A stretch of 29,368 bases of DNA, from contig JALQTL010000336.1 in NCBI GenBank assembly GCA_023260935.1, forward strand, positions 1 through 29,368. Reading direction: 5' to 3'. A model generated the notes under the pieces. It worked only from the letters and a program-made list of their open reading frames with translations, was not told where the DNA came from and ran no database searches. Positions 1 to 7,744 of this stretch are shown piece by piece. The translations under genes and the position numbers were made by a program. The DNA comes from Paracoccaceae bacterium. Its GTDB lineage: Bacteria; Pseudomonadota; Alphaproteobacteria; Rhodobacterales; Rhodobacteraceae. Positions within the stretch are counted from its first letter, which is position 1. The number at the start of each line of letters is the position of its first letter.

Positions 1-158
1 GGGCAGCAGTGTTCTCACCGTCGTATTCACCAGCCTCGCCATCTCGTGGAACATCTGCAATCAGAAAGCGTCGAATTTTGCATGGTTCGCAAGCCCTGTC
101 CAGCCCCCTGCCTTTGGTCGCTTCAAAAGGCCTTTGCCAAATGACGCCGGGGTTTTGG
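1..158. other. Left edge, no supportable gene
   Basis: I see no gene I can support here. A short plus-strand frame (9-218) has no recognisable protein features and runs into the antisense of the HAD gene. A minus-strand frame with an ATG at 52-54 could be the start of a gene leaving the window on the left, but it has no convincing ribosome-binding site and only 18 codons are visible. Confidence 0.4.
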
Positions 159-815
159 TCAGTTGGTGGGGAACAGCTTGTCAAAAGCCTGAAAGTTGCT
201 GACCCGGAACCGGCTTAGCGGCAGGAAGGCGGGGGTCATCGCGACAGGGCCGATGCCGATGACGGCCAGCCCGGCGGCATGGGCTGACTGTGCCCCGGGC
301 AGGGCATCTTCCACGGCAAAGGCTTTATCGGGGTCAAGGCGCAGATGGCGCAGCACTTCCAGATACGGGAGGGGATCGGGTTTGCCCCGTGGCAGGTCCG
401 CGCCCGAGACGATGACCTTGACCAGCGGGGCAATGCCCAACTGGTCAAGGGCGGCATTGATGTGGCGGCGGGGAGAGGAAGAGCAGACAGCGATCTGCAA
501 GCCAAGCCCGGCCAGCCGACTGACCGATTGCGCCGCGCCCGGCACCGGCTGGCGCAGGATGGGCAAAAGGATATCAGCTTCGGCGCCAATGCGGTTGGCC
601 AGTTCCGTTCGGCGCGCTTCGGTAAGATCGGGGCCCAGGACGTGGCCCAGAAAGCCACGCAGGCCGCGGCCCACGAAAGCATCATAGGTGGATTGCGGCA
701 CCGATATGCCGATGGCGTGGAGGACGCGGCGCTTGGCTTCCTCCCAAGCGGGTTCGCTGTGAACAAGGGTGCCGTCGAGGTCAAAGATTGCCGCCTGGCA
801 GGTGCTGAGCGTCAT
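159..815 (-). CDS. HAD-IA family hydrolase (sugar-phosphatase / beta-phosphoglucomutase-like)
   Basis: This is a 218-residue haloacid-dehalogenase-fold phosphatase. Motif I (FDLDGT, nucleophile D12 and acid/base D14) sits near the N terminus. Motif II is the CSSSPRR segment in mid-protein, motif III the lysine in GKPDP, and motif IV the VEDALPGAQSA segment. A helical cap lies between motifs I and II, as in subfamily IA enzymes that act on small phosphorylated sugars. I chose the ATG at 815 because a GGAAGGAA ribosome-binding site lies about 8 bases upstream; a longer frame reaches 866 but would overlap the divergent phosphatase gene. The gene is divergent from the IMPase-family gene, 65 bp apart, and next to a Pho-box-controlled importer, so I infer that it dephosphorylates an imported phospho-sugar. 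The substrate cannot be read from the sequence. Confidence 0.9.
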   Translation of the reverse strand: MTLSTCQAAIFDLDGTLVHSEPAWEEAKRRVLHAIGISVPQSTYDAFVGRGLRGFLGHVLGPDLTEARRTELANRIGAEADILLPILRQPVPGAAQSVSRLAGLGLQIAVCSSSPRRHINAALDQLGIAPLVKVIVSGADLPRGKPDPLPYLEVLRHLRLDPDKAFAVEDALPGAQSAHAAGLAVIGIGPVAMTPAFLPLSRFRVSNFQAFDKLFPTN

Positions 816-880
816 GCGGCCCGTTCCTTCCGGCGCGACGTCCTGATAGGGTCGGGCCCGTGACACAGGAGATCGCCCGA

Positions 881-1672
881 ATGCCCCATATCGACGCCCG
901 CCACGCTGCCGCCTGCCGTATTGCCGAAGAGGCGGGTGCGCTTGCCCTTGAGTATTTCAGGAAGTGGGACAAGCTGACGATTGACATCAAGGGGCATCAG
1001 GATTTCGTTTCGGAGGCCGACCGGAACGTGGAGCTTGCGGTGCGCGCGGCGCTTGCCAAGGCTTTTCCCGAGGATGGCATCGTAGGGGAAGAGGGCGCGC
1101 CGACACCGGGCGCCAGCGGTTATACCTGGGTGATCGATCCGATCGACGGGACGACGAATTTCATCAACGGCATTCCGCAATGGTGTGTGATCCTTGCCTG
1201 TGTGCATCAGGGGCGCACCGTGGTGGGCGTGGTGCATGATCCGGTTCATCAGGAGATGCATCACGCGGCCGAGGGGCGGGGGGCTTTCTGCAATGACAGG
1301 CCCATTCGCTGCACGGCCAAGACCAGTCTGCGGGACGGGTCTGTCGGCATCGGCTTTTCCGGGCGCACCGCGCCCGAGGGGATCAAGCGGCTGGTCGGCG
1401 CCTGCACGGATGCGGGCACTGTCTTCTGGCGGAACGGGTCGGGCGGATTGTCGCTGGCCTATGTCGCGACAGGGCGGATACTGGGCTATCTGGAAGAGCA
1501 TATGAACGCCTGGGATTTTCTGGCCGGTCATCTGATCGTGGCGGAAGCGGGCGGCAGCGTCTGGCCGGTGAATGCGGATGAGGCGATTGCCGTTGGCGGC
1601 CGGGTCGTTGTGGGCGGGGCGGCGGTCTTCGGTCAAATCGAGGCGCTGGCCAAGGCGGCCTATGATGTCTGA
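881..1672 (+). CDS. Inositol monophosphatase family protein
   Basis: This 263-residue Mg2+-dependent phosphatase of the IMPase/FBPase/histidinol-phosphatase superfamily has the metal-binding signatures intact: GEE at about residues 69-71, DPIDGTTNF at 86-94, and a C-terminal WDFLAGHLIVAEAGG block. The family hydrolyses small phosphomonoesters such as inositol phosphates, sugar phosphates or histidinol phosphate. The start at ATG 881 has an AGGAG ribosome-binding site 9 bases upstream; a GTG at 860 is in frame but has no comparable site. The last 13 bases overlap the 3' end of the convergent ABC ATPase gene. Beside the AfuABC-like importer and a HAD phosphatase, a role in releasing phosphate from imported organophosphates is plausible. 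The exact substrate is unknown. Confidence 0.92.
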   Translation: MPHIDARHAAACRIAEEAGALALEYFRKWDKLTIDIKGHQDFVSEADRNVELAVRAALAKAFPEDGIVGEEGAPTPGASGYTWVIDPIDGTTNFINGIPQWCVILACVHQGRTVVGVVHDPVHQEMHHAAEGRGAFCNDRPIRCTAKTSLRDGSVGIGFSGRTAPEGIKRLVGACTDAGTVFWRNGSGGLSLAYVATGRILGYLEEHMNAWDFLAGHLIVAEAGGSVWPVNADEAIAVGGRVVVGGAAVFGQIEALAKAAYDV

Positions 1673-2742
1673 CCGGCGGGAATGAGCACGGGCCCTGATG
1701 CTGCGAAGGAAATGGTTACGGCATCACCCGGGCGGAACGGCGTGACCACATCTTCCAGCACGGCAAAGACCGTGCCGAAAGCGGCAGTTACGGTATATTC
1801 CATGCGGCTGCCCACATAGGTGGCCTTGTCTATCACGGCGGAAACCCCGTCGCCTGTGCCTGCCACCAGCCGCATCCGCGACGGGCGGACGGCCAGCATG
1901 GCAGGGCCCAAGGCCAACCCGCGTGAGGGCAGGCGGTGGGTATAATCGGCAATGCGCACGGTGGCGGTATCGCCTTCCAACGCGGTGATTTCGACCGGGA
2001 TCAGGTTCGCCTCACCGATGAAATCGGCCACGAAGGCATCGGCGGGGGCTTCATAGAGATCGCGCGGGGAGCCTTTCTGCGCGATGGCCGCGTTGCGCAT
2101 CACCACAATCTCGTCCGATACCGCCAGTGCTTCTTCCTGATCATGGGTCACATATACGACGGTCAGGCCAAGGCTCTGCTGAATCTCGCGGATTTCTTCG
2201 CGCACCTGACGGCGCAGCTTGGCATCAAGGTTTGACAGGGGCTCGTCAAACAGCAGAACCTGCGGTTCCAGAACCAGCGCACGGGCCACGGCCACGCGTT
2301 GCTGCTGGCCGCCCGAAAGTTCGCTTGGCAGGCGGTCGTCATAGCCTTTCAACCCCACCAGCCCCAGACCGGCCTGCGCCTTTTCCTGTGTTTCCGCCTT
2401 GTCGAAGCCGGAAAATTTCAAACCGTAGCTGACGTTTTCCATCACGGTCATATGCGGGAACAGGGCATAGCTCTGGAACACCATCGAGACGTCACGGTCA
2501 GTGGCGGGCAGCTTGGTCACATCCTTGTCGCCGATCAGGATACGCCCAGAGGTGGCCATTTCCAGCCCGGCGATCATTCGCAGCGTGGTGGTCTTGCCGC
2601 AGCCGGATGGGCCCAGAAGCGTGACAAGCGTTCCGGCGGCCACGTCCAGGTTGATGTTATCCACCGCCCGAACACTTCGGCCATAGACCTTTGACACGTT
2701 TTCGAACCGCACAGAGGCTGCCTTGGCGTTGATGGCTGTCAT
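1660..2742 (-). CDS. ABC transporter ATP-binding protein, AfuC/FbpC-like
   Basis: This is the 360-residue ATPase subunit of an importer. It has Walker A (GPSGCGKTT, about residues 43-51), a Q-loop (VFQSYALFP), the signature LSGGQQQRVAVARAL, Walker B (LLFDEPLSNLD) and the switch histidine in YVTHDQEEA. After about residue 240 a TOBE-type regulatory domain follows, as in MalK, UgpC and the Fbp/Afu ATPases. Its ATG follows the permease stop directly (TGA-ATG), so translation is probably coupled. The transporter energises uptake of the ligand caught by the neighbouring binding protein. The 3' end overlaps the convergent IMPase gene by 13 bases. ATPases of this type were long annotated as ferric-iron transporters; the Pho box and flanking phosphatases argue for an organophosphate ligand here. 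Confidence 0.95.
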   Translation of the reverse strand: MTAINAKAASVRFENVSKVYGRSVRAVDNINLDVAAGTLVTLLGPSGCGKTTTLRMIAGLEMATSGRILIGDKDVTKLPATDRDVSMVFQSYALFPHMTVMENVSYGLKFSGFDKAETQEKAQAGLGLVGLKGYDDRLPSELSGGQQQRVAVARALVLEPQVLLFDEPLSNLDAKLRRQVREEIREIQQSLGLTVVYVTHDQEEALAVSDEIVVMRNAAIAQKGSPRDLYEAPADAFVADFIGEANLIPVEITALEGDTATVRIADYTHRLPSRGLALGPAMLAVRPSRMRLVAGTGDGVSAVIDKATYVGSRMEYTVTAAFGTVFAVLEDVVTPFRPGDAVTISFAASGPVLIPAGQTS

Positions 2743-4953
2743 TCAGTGTCCCTCGGCATGGCTGGTGCGGCGCCCGATCCGGGTGCGCCCGACCATAAGT
2801 TGCAACAGTCCCACGGCAGCCAGCATCACGAAGATCAGGGCTGTGGAATAGGCGATGGCCAGTCCGTAGTCGTTGTTCTCGACCCGGCCGATGATATAGC
2901 TGGTGGCCATGTCATAGCGGGCCGAGACAAGGAAGATCACCGCCGAAATGGCCGTCATCGCGCGCACGAAGCTATAGACCAGTGCGGCAAGGATGGCGGG
3001 CCGCAGCAGGGGCAGGATCACCGCGCGGAAGGTGTGCCATGAATTCGCGCCCAGCGTCAGGCTGCTTTCATCCAGCGATTTGTCCAGCTGGCTCATCGAC
3101 GCGATGCCGGCACGCACGCCCACCGGCATGTTGCGGAAGATGAAGCTGATGACAAGGATCAGCCCGGTGCCGGTGATTTCAATCGGGGGCACGTTGAAGG
3201 CAAGGATATAGGCCACGCCGATGACCGTGCCGGGAATGGCAAAGGACAGCATGGTGCCGAATTCGAAGGCGCGCTTGCCGGCAAAGTTCTGCCGCGTCAG
3301 CAGATAGGCCGTGATCAGGCCAAGCGCTGCGGTCAAGGGCGCAGCAAGGGTGGCGATCAGGATCGTGGTCCAGAAACTGTCCCATGCCGAACCGGTCCAG
3401 CGCAGGCCCGCTTCCCCCCATTCCACGCGGAAGGCGGTCAGATAATGCTTGAAGGTCAGCGTATCATCGACACCCCAAAGCTGCACGACCGATCCGTAAA
3501 GGATCATCCCGTAGACGACGACGGTAAAGGTCGACCACAGCGCCACCACGGCATAGACCGGAATGGCCAGCCCGCGCGGCATGGCAGGATGCACGCCGGC
3601 ATCGCCCTTGCCGGTGATGGTTGTATAGCTTTTCTTGCCCAGCCAGAAACGTTGCAGGTAAAAGGCGCCCAAAGTGAAGCCCAGCAGGACAACCGCCAGA
3701 ATGGCGGCGCGGCTTTGGTCATATTGCGCGCCGACGATGGCAAAGAAGATCTCGGTCGACAGCACGTCGAAATTGCCGCCCAGAACCAGCGGGTTGCCGA
3801 AATCGGCCATGCTTTCGATGAACCCCAGCAGGAAGGCATTGGCCAGCCCGGGCCGCATCAGCGGCAGTGAAACGGTGCGGAAAGTCTGCCAGCGGCTGGC
3901 CCGCAGGGTTTGCGCTGCTTCTTCCATGCTGGGCGAAACGCCTTCGACGACACCGATCAGCACCAGAAAGGCGATGGGCGTAAAGGCCAGAAGCTGCGCG
4001 ATCAGAACCCCCGGCAGGCCATAGACCCAGCGCGTCGGGCTTATCCCCAGAATTTCGGCCACCGTGGTTGTCACCGTGCCCGAAAGGCCCAGCAGCAGGA
4101 TGATCGCCAGCCCGATCACGAAAGGGGGCGTGATGATTGGCAGCACCGTCAGCGCGCGCAAGACCCGTTTGTAGCGAAAGCCCGACCGCGTCAGCACCAG
4201 CGCAAAGGCAAGGCCCAGAAGGGTGGTCAGCACGCCCACCAGAACGGCCAGGAACAGCGAATTCCACGCCACGCCGCAGCGGCCGCCGGAAAGGCAGCCC
4301 AGACCCCAGATGCGGGCATCGAAGAATTTGGCAAAGAACACCAGCAGCGAATAGCCACCATCATCGGTGACAAAGGCAGCCATCAACATCTTGGCAATGG
4401 GAAAGAACACAAAGATGGTCACAACCGCGATCACCCCGCCAATGGCAGACATCACAAAGACATCGCCATTGACCGCGCCGCGCGCGGCAATGCCGGTGGT
4501 CAGAAGGAACAAGAAAGCCGTGGCGGTGATCATCGCGCCGTAGCCCATGCCGAACTGGCGGTCTTCCAGCGGGCCGAAAAGTGCCTCCAGCCAAGGGGCG
4601 GTGAAGCCGCGCAAGCCGATGCCAAGGCCCTGTGCCACGAGCCAGCCAAAACCGAAAGCGCCGGCCACAATCAGCACACGGGCAAAGACCGGGTCGGATT
4701 TGCGCCGCCCCATCACCGCCAACGGCGCGATCAGAGACAGCGCCATGGGCAAGAGCCACAGCTTCTGCCCCATCGCCACCAGAACAGCCGCCGGGGCATA
4801 GTCCTTGTCCAGTGGCCAGCCATCCAGCAGCCATTCCAGCGACCAGAATTTTTCCACCCCATACCAAGGCAGCAAGCAATAGCCGACCCACCCGGCTACG
4901 ATCCAGAAGATCAGCACCGGGTGAGATGTCTTTTCAGCGGTTGCTGTGCGCAA
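2743..4953 (-). CDS. Fused double ABC permease, AfuB/FbpB-like
   Basis: This inner-membrane permease has two BPD_transp_1 halves fused in one chain of roughly 735 residues. Each half has a run of hydrophobic helices and an EAA-type coupling loop: SMEEAAQTLRASRWQTFRTV in the first half and SLDESSLTLGANSWHTFRAV in the second. Extra N-terminal hydrophobic segments precede the first half, as in fused AfuB/FbpB proteins. The start is uncertain. The frame is open to 4992 and overlaps the binding-protein gene. I chose a TTG at 4953, just after the binding-protein stop (4959-4961); a GTG slightly further in is also possible and neither has a strong ribosome-binding site. The gene is second in the binding protein-permease-ATPase operon. 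Confidence 0.9.
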   Translation of the reverse strand: MRTATAEKTSHPVLIFWIVAGWVGYCLLPWYGVEKFWSLEWLLDGWPLDKDYAPAAVLVAMGQKLWLLPMALSLIAPLAVMGRRKSDPVFARVLIVAGAFGFGWLVAQGLGIGLRGFTAPWLEALFGPLEDRQFGMGYGAMITATAFLFLLTTGIAARGAVNGDVFVMSAIGGVIAVVTIFVFFPIAKMLMAAFVTDDGGYSLLVFFAKFFDARIWGLGCLSGGRCGVAWNSLFLAVLVGVLTTLLGLAFALVLTRSGFRYKRVLRALTVLPIITPPFVIGLAIILLLGLSGTVTTTVAEILGISPTRWVYGLPGVLIAQLLAFTPIAFLVLIGVVEGVSPSMEEAAQTLRASRWQTFRTVSLPLMRPGLANAFLLGFIESMADFGNPLVLGGNFDVLSTEIFFAIVGAQYDQSRAAILAVVLLGFTLGAFYLQRFWLGKKSYTTITGKGDAGVHPAMPRGLAIPVYAVVALWSTFTVVVYGMILYGSVVQLWGVDDTLTFKHYLTAFRVEWGEAGLRWTGSAWDSFWTTILIATLAAPLTAALGLITAYLLTRQNFAGKRAFEFGTMLSFAIPGTVIGVAYILAFNVPPIEITGTGLILVISFIFRNMPVGVRAGIASMSQLDKSLDESSLTLGANSWHTFRAVILPLLRPAILAALVYSFVRAMTAISAVIFLVSARYDMATSYIIGRVENNDYGLAIAYSTALIFVMLAAVGLLQLMVGRTRIGRRTSHAEGH

Positions 4954-4958
4954 TGGTC

Positions 4959-5981
4959 TTACTGCGGCAGCGTTGACACATCGCTGTCCCACTTCGACAG
5001 CAGGCGCTTGCGCTCGTCAGACGAGCCATATGTCTTGAAGTCGTAGTCGATCAGCTTCAGAGCGGCCATGTCGGGCGCCTTGTCGGATTTGGCGGCGCCA
5101 ACATTCGACATCACCTGAAACGCGTTGACCTGAAGGGCAAGGTTCTGCGCCTCGACGCTTAGCGCCCAGTCGTAGAATTTCTTGGCCTCTTCCATGTTGC
5201 GCGCGCCCTTGATGATCGACATCGACCCGATCTCATAGCCTGTGCCTTCACAGGGGGCGACGGTGACAACGGGGAAGCCGGCCACTGTCTGCGCCACGGC
5301 GTCGTGCATGAAGACGATGCCGATCAGCGTTTCACCCTGACCGGCCGCCTTGATCGGGGCAGATCCGGATTTGGTGTATTGGTTGATGTTCGCATGCAGC
5401 CGCTTCATGTAGTCAAAGCCGCCATCTTCGCCGAAAAGCTGCACCATGGTGGCCAGCGTGGTATAGGCGGTGCCCGAGGAATTCGGGTTGGCCATCTGCA
5501 CCATGCCCTTGTATTCCGGCTTGGTCAGGTCTTCCCAGCAGGCCGGGGCGGGCAGGCCGGCCTTGGCCAGCATGTCGGAATTGTAGCCAAAGCCAAGCGC
5601 GCCGGAATAGATACCGATGGTCTTGTCGCCGGCACTGGTTGCCTGGGCAATGGCCCAGGGGTGCAGTTGGTCGCGCATCGGGCTGACATAGGGTTCGGTC
5701 AGGTCTTCTTCGGCTGCCTGCAGGTGCGGATCGCCCGTGCCGCCCCACCAGACATCGCCCTTGGGGTTGCTGGCTTCTGCCTGAAGCTGGGCAAAGGTTT
5801 CGCCGCTGGATTTGCGGGTCATCGCCACGTCGATGCCGGTGGCTTCCTCGAAGCTCTTTTCCATGATCTGGCACCATTCTTCCTGGGCCGAGCAATAAAG
5901 GTTCAGATCGGCCAGTGCGGCGGTTGCCGAAAGGCTGGTAGTTGCGACAAGCACGGCCGTCGCCACAGCAGGTTTTTTCAT
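4959..5981 (-). CDS. Periplasmic ABC substrate-binding protein, AfuA-like
   Basis: This 340-residue extracellular solute-binding protein has a Sec signal peptide (KK, hydrophobic core, likely cleavage after AALA near residue 24). The mature protein begins with the beta-strand LNLYCSAQEEWC. It contains the segments TRKSSGETFAQLQAEASNP and DVWWGGTGDPHLQAAEE, typical of the AfuA/FutA-like group of type II binding proteins. AfuA of Actinobacillus binds hexose and heptose phosphates rather than iron (established for that protein). No tyrosine-rich iron site is obvious to me here, but I cannot model the pocket. A double ATG is present; the second (5981) is better placed, 6 bases after GGAGG. A Pho box about 50 bases upstream implies induction by phosphate limitation. 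First gene of the operon. Confidence 0.93.
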   Translation of the reverse strand: MKKPAVATAVLVATTSLSATAALADLNLYCSAQEEWCQIMEKSFEEATGIDVAMTRKSSGETFAQLQAEASNPKGDVWWGGTGDPHLQAAEEDLTEPYVSPMRDQLHPWAIAQATSAGDKTIGIYSGALGFGYNSDMLAKAGLPAPACWEDLTKPEYKGMVQMANPNSSGTAYTTLATMVQLFGEDGGFDYMKRLHANINQYTKSGSAPIKAAGQGETLIGIVFMHDAVAQTVAGFPVVTVAPCEGTGYEIGSMSIIKGARNMEEAKKFYDWALSVEAQNLALQVNAFQVMSNVGAAKSDKAPDMAALKLIDYDFKTYGSSDERKRLLSKWDSDVSTLPQ

Positions 5982-6031
5982 CATACTCCTCCCAGAGTGC
6001 AGTCGAGGGTGTCAGGCCCGGTTTTTTAATT

Positions 6032-6053
6032 TTTTATGACAGTTTTGTGACAA
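6032..6053 (-). promoter_or_regulatory. Pho box (PhoB binding site)
   Basis: Read on the minus strand, two 11-base direct repeats follow one another: TTGTCACAAAA (6053-6043) and CTGTCATAAAA (6042-6032). This is the classical PhoB arrangement, with TGTCA-type half-sites at an 11-bp period, oriented towards the binding-protein gene whose start is at 5981. The site sits where a -35 element would be, followed by an AT-rich stretch. A clear -10 hexamer cannot be assigned. Confidence 0.85.
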
Positions 6054-6205
6054 TAGACTGCAGATTCTTCCCGTGGCAACAGGGATTCATCCCTTGTCCC
6101 CAAGAAGATGTGGCGACACCGCCAAGGGGGTCTGCGCCAGGGAACCGCAAGGCGCGGCGCGCGTTGGTCCCACAGGAGCGCAATAAAGAATTCGTGACTC
6201 GGAAA

Positions 6206-6221
6206 CCCCGGAAAATCGGGG
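6206..6221. repeat. Small inverted repeat in the leader of the L,D-transpeptidase gene
   Basis: CCCCG and CGGGG arms (6-bp arms if the flanking A/T pair is counted) enclose the loop GAAAAT. It lies 56 bases upstream of the transpeptidase start. It may be an operator or a leader hairpin; no T-tract follows, so it is not a convincing terminator. Confidence 0.25.
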
Positions 6222-6277
6222 TATCGGGCCCCTCAGACCAAGTTGTCCGATCCGGGCACCAGCCAATGGAGCCGCCA

Positions 6278-6943
6278 ATGCTGACACGCCGCCATTTCAT
6301 CCTGACCAGCGCCGCGCTGTTTTCGCCCGCCATCGGTCTGCCCGTACAGGCGCAGGGCCTGTCGCAGCAGGCGCAGTGGCAGGCATGGGATGCACAGGTG
6401 ACGCCGCCCGATTTCGATCTGGCACGGTCGAACCCCTGGGGCCTGCATCCGCGTTTTCTGCCTCGTCTGGTCGAGGCGAACCCGGGGCTGACCCCCGGTG
6501 ACATCCATGTCGATGCCGTGGCGCGCTACCTTTACCACATTCAGTCTGATGGCACGGCCCTGCGCTATGGCGTGGCGATCGGCCGGGACGACCTGTACGA
6601 GCCTGGCGTCTATACCGTGCGCCGCAAGGCGAAGTGGCCCCGCTGGACGCCCACGCAGAACATGATCGAGCGTGAGCCCGAGATTTACGCGAAATATGCC
6701 GATGGCATGCCTCCCGGTCCCGATAATGCCTTGGGATCGCGGGCGCTTTATCTGTATGTCGGCAACCGCGACACCTATCTGCGCATCCACGGAACGCCCT
6801 ATCCGCGATCCATCGGGTCGCGGGCCAGTTCAGGCTGCGTGCGCATGGTGATGGCCCATGTGATAGATCTGTATGACAGGGTCTCACCCGGTGTCACCGC
6901 GCATCTTTACCCCACAGAACGGGCATTGGCGGCCCAAAGCTAG
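6278..6943 (+). CDS. L,D-transpeptidase (YkuD domain), Tat-exported
   Basis: This 221-residue protein has a twin-arginine-like signal (TRRHFIL, then a hydrophobic stretch ending in VQAQG, about residues 3-27). The YkuD catalytic domain follows, with H171 in IHGTP and the nucleophile C187 in SSGCVRM, matching the HXnSxGC motif. Such enzymes make 3-3 cross-links in peptidoglycan or attach proteins to it, in the periplasm, through an acyl-enzyme on the cysteine. The start at ATG 6278 has GGAG 7 bases upstream; an in-frame ATG at 6266 is less well placed. The gene is divergent from the Pho-controlled importer and I see no Pho box pointing its way. Confidence 0.93.
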   Translation: MLTRRHFILTSAALFSPAIGLPVQAQGLSQQAQWQAWDAQVTPPDFDLARSNPWGLHPRFLPRLVEANPGLTPGDIHVDAVARYLYHIQSDGTALRYGVAIGRDDLYEPGVYTVRRKAKWPRWTPTQNMIEREPEIYAKYADGMPPGPDNALGSRALYLYVGNRDTYLRIHGTPYPRSIGSRASSGCVRMVMAHVIDLYDRVSPGVTAHLYPTERALAAQS

Positions 6944-6951
6944 GGCCGCTT

Positions 6952-6969
6952 CCCGGCGGGCTAGCCGGG
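6952..6969. terminator. Hairpin between convergent genes, possible bidirectional terminator
   Basis: CCCGGC and GCCGGG arms enclose a 6-base loop between the ends of the L,D-transpeptidase gene and the convergent lipoprotein gene. The stem is GC-rich, but only short T-runs are nearby. The loop includes the lipoprotein stop codon. Confidence 0.35.
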
Positions 6970-7221
6970 CTTTGCGGTGCAGATCGGCCGCCCGTCGCGC
7001 GTCAGCAGGGGCAGTGTCGTGGTTTCCACCGGGCCAACATGGTCATACCAGTAACAACTGTCTTCCGGCAGAAGACGGGCCGAGGCCAGATCCTGCGCCG
7101 GATCGGCAAGGGCCACCACGGCTTCGGGCAAGGGTGCGGGACGATCATCGGTTCCCGCGCCGGGGGCCACACAGCCAGAGACAATTGCCGCCGCACATAA
7201 GGCCAAGGCCAGATTTCGCAT
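6961..7221 (-). CDS. Small lipoprotein of unknown function
   Basis: This 86-residue protein has a lipoprotein signal peptide: MRNLALALCAAAI followed by lipobox VSGC, so C17 would be lipidated and the protein anchored in a membrane facing the periplasm. The mature part is proline- and alanine-rich at first, then has a compact end with two more cysteines (DSCYWYDHVGP and GRPICTAKPG) that could form a disulfide. I do not recognise a named family. The start at ATG 7221 follows a GGGGGAAC ribosome-binding site; a longer frame to 7296 would put arginine-rich sequence before the signal. It lies 87 bp downstream of the yqaA-like gene in the same direction, so co-transcription is possible but unproven. 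Confidence 0.8.
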   Translation of the reverse strand: MRNLALALCAAAIVSGCVAPGAGTDDRPAPLPEAVVALADPAQDLASARLLPEDSCYWYDHVGPVETTTLPLLTRDGRPICTAKPG

Positions 7222-7308
7222 GTCGTTCCCCCTGATCCGCAGGTAAAGTCCTGAACGCGGTGCAGTCTTGCATTCATTGCCCGCAGGCTCAACCACCCGG
7301 GCGGCCCT

Positions 7309-7740
7309 TCAGGCAGAGGCGTTCGCCACCAGAAGCGCCAGTATGGCATATCGCCCGAACTTGGCCAGCGTGACCACGATCAGGAACCGCCAGAGGGGTT
7401 CGCGCATGATTCCGGCGGCCAGCGTCAGCGGATCACCGATCACCGGCACCCATGACGCAAACAGGCTGAACCAGCCCCAGCGCTGATACCAGCCTTGCGC
7501 GCGGGCCATCTGGGCGGGGGTAAAGGGAAACCGCCTGTGCCCCGCAAACCGCATCAGAAAGCGCCCTGCCGCCCAGTTGACCAGCGAGCCCAGCACATTA
7601 CCCAGCGTGGCCACCGCCAACAGCAGCCAAACCGGCTGAGCCTTGGCCAGAAGCAGCGTCACCAGAACCGCCTCGGACTGGGCGGGGATCAGCGTTGCGG
7701 CAAGAAAGGCGGCCAGAAACAGCCCGGTCAGCGACAGCAT
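7309..7740 (-). CDS. YqaA family inner-membrane protein (DedA/SNARE-associated type)
   Basis: This 143-residue integral membrane protein resembles YqaA. An N-terminal hydrophobic pair (TGLFLAAFLAATLIPAQSEAVL) is followed by VATLGNVLGSLVNWAAGRFL, with the small-residue pattern of the VTT/DedA superfamily, then SWVPVIGDPLTLAAGIMR with the conserved aspartate and glycine, and a last membrane helix. The wider superfamily includes lipid scramblases and flippases, but the role of YqaA itself is unclear. It starts 4 bases after the MFS exporter stop, so it is probably the third gene of the metal-sensor operon. A link to metal export is inferred from position only. Confidence 0.9.
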   Translation of the reverse strand: MLSLTGLFLAAFLAATLIPAQSEAVLVTLLLAKAQPVWLLLAVATLGNVLGSLVNWAAGRFLMRFAGHRRFPFTPAQMARAQGWYQRWGWFSLFASWVPVIGDPLTLAAGIMREPLWRFLIVVTLAKFGRYAILALLVANASA

Positions 7741-7744
7741 CCCG

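Noticed and set aside
1960..2742. Annotation of the importer as ferric iron uptake (FbpABC)
   Set aside because: The ATPase and permease alone would allow it, but the Pho box, the AfuA-like binding protein and two flanking phosphatases favour phosphorylated organic ligands. Iron remains a formal alternative.
3910..5046. 378-codon plus-strand open frame opposite the fused permease
   Set aside because: Antisense shadow with an extremely H/Q/R-rich product typical of reverse-read membrane-protein genes.
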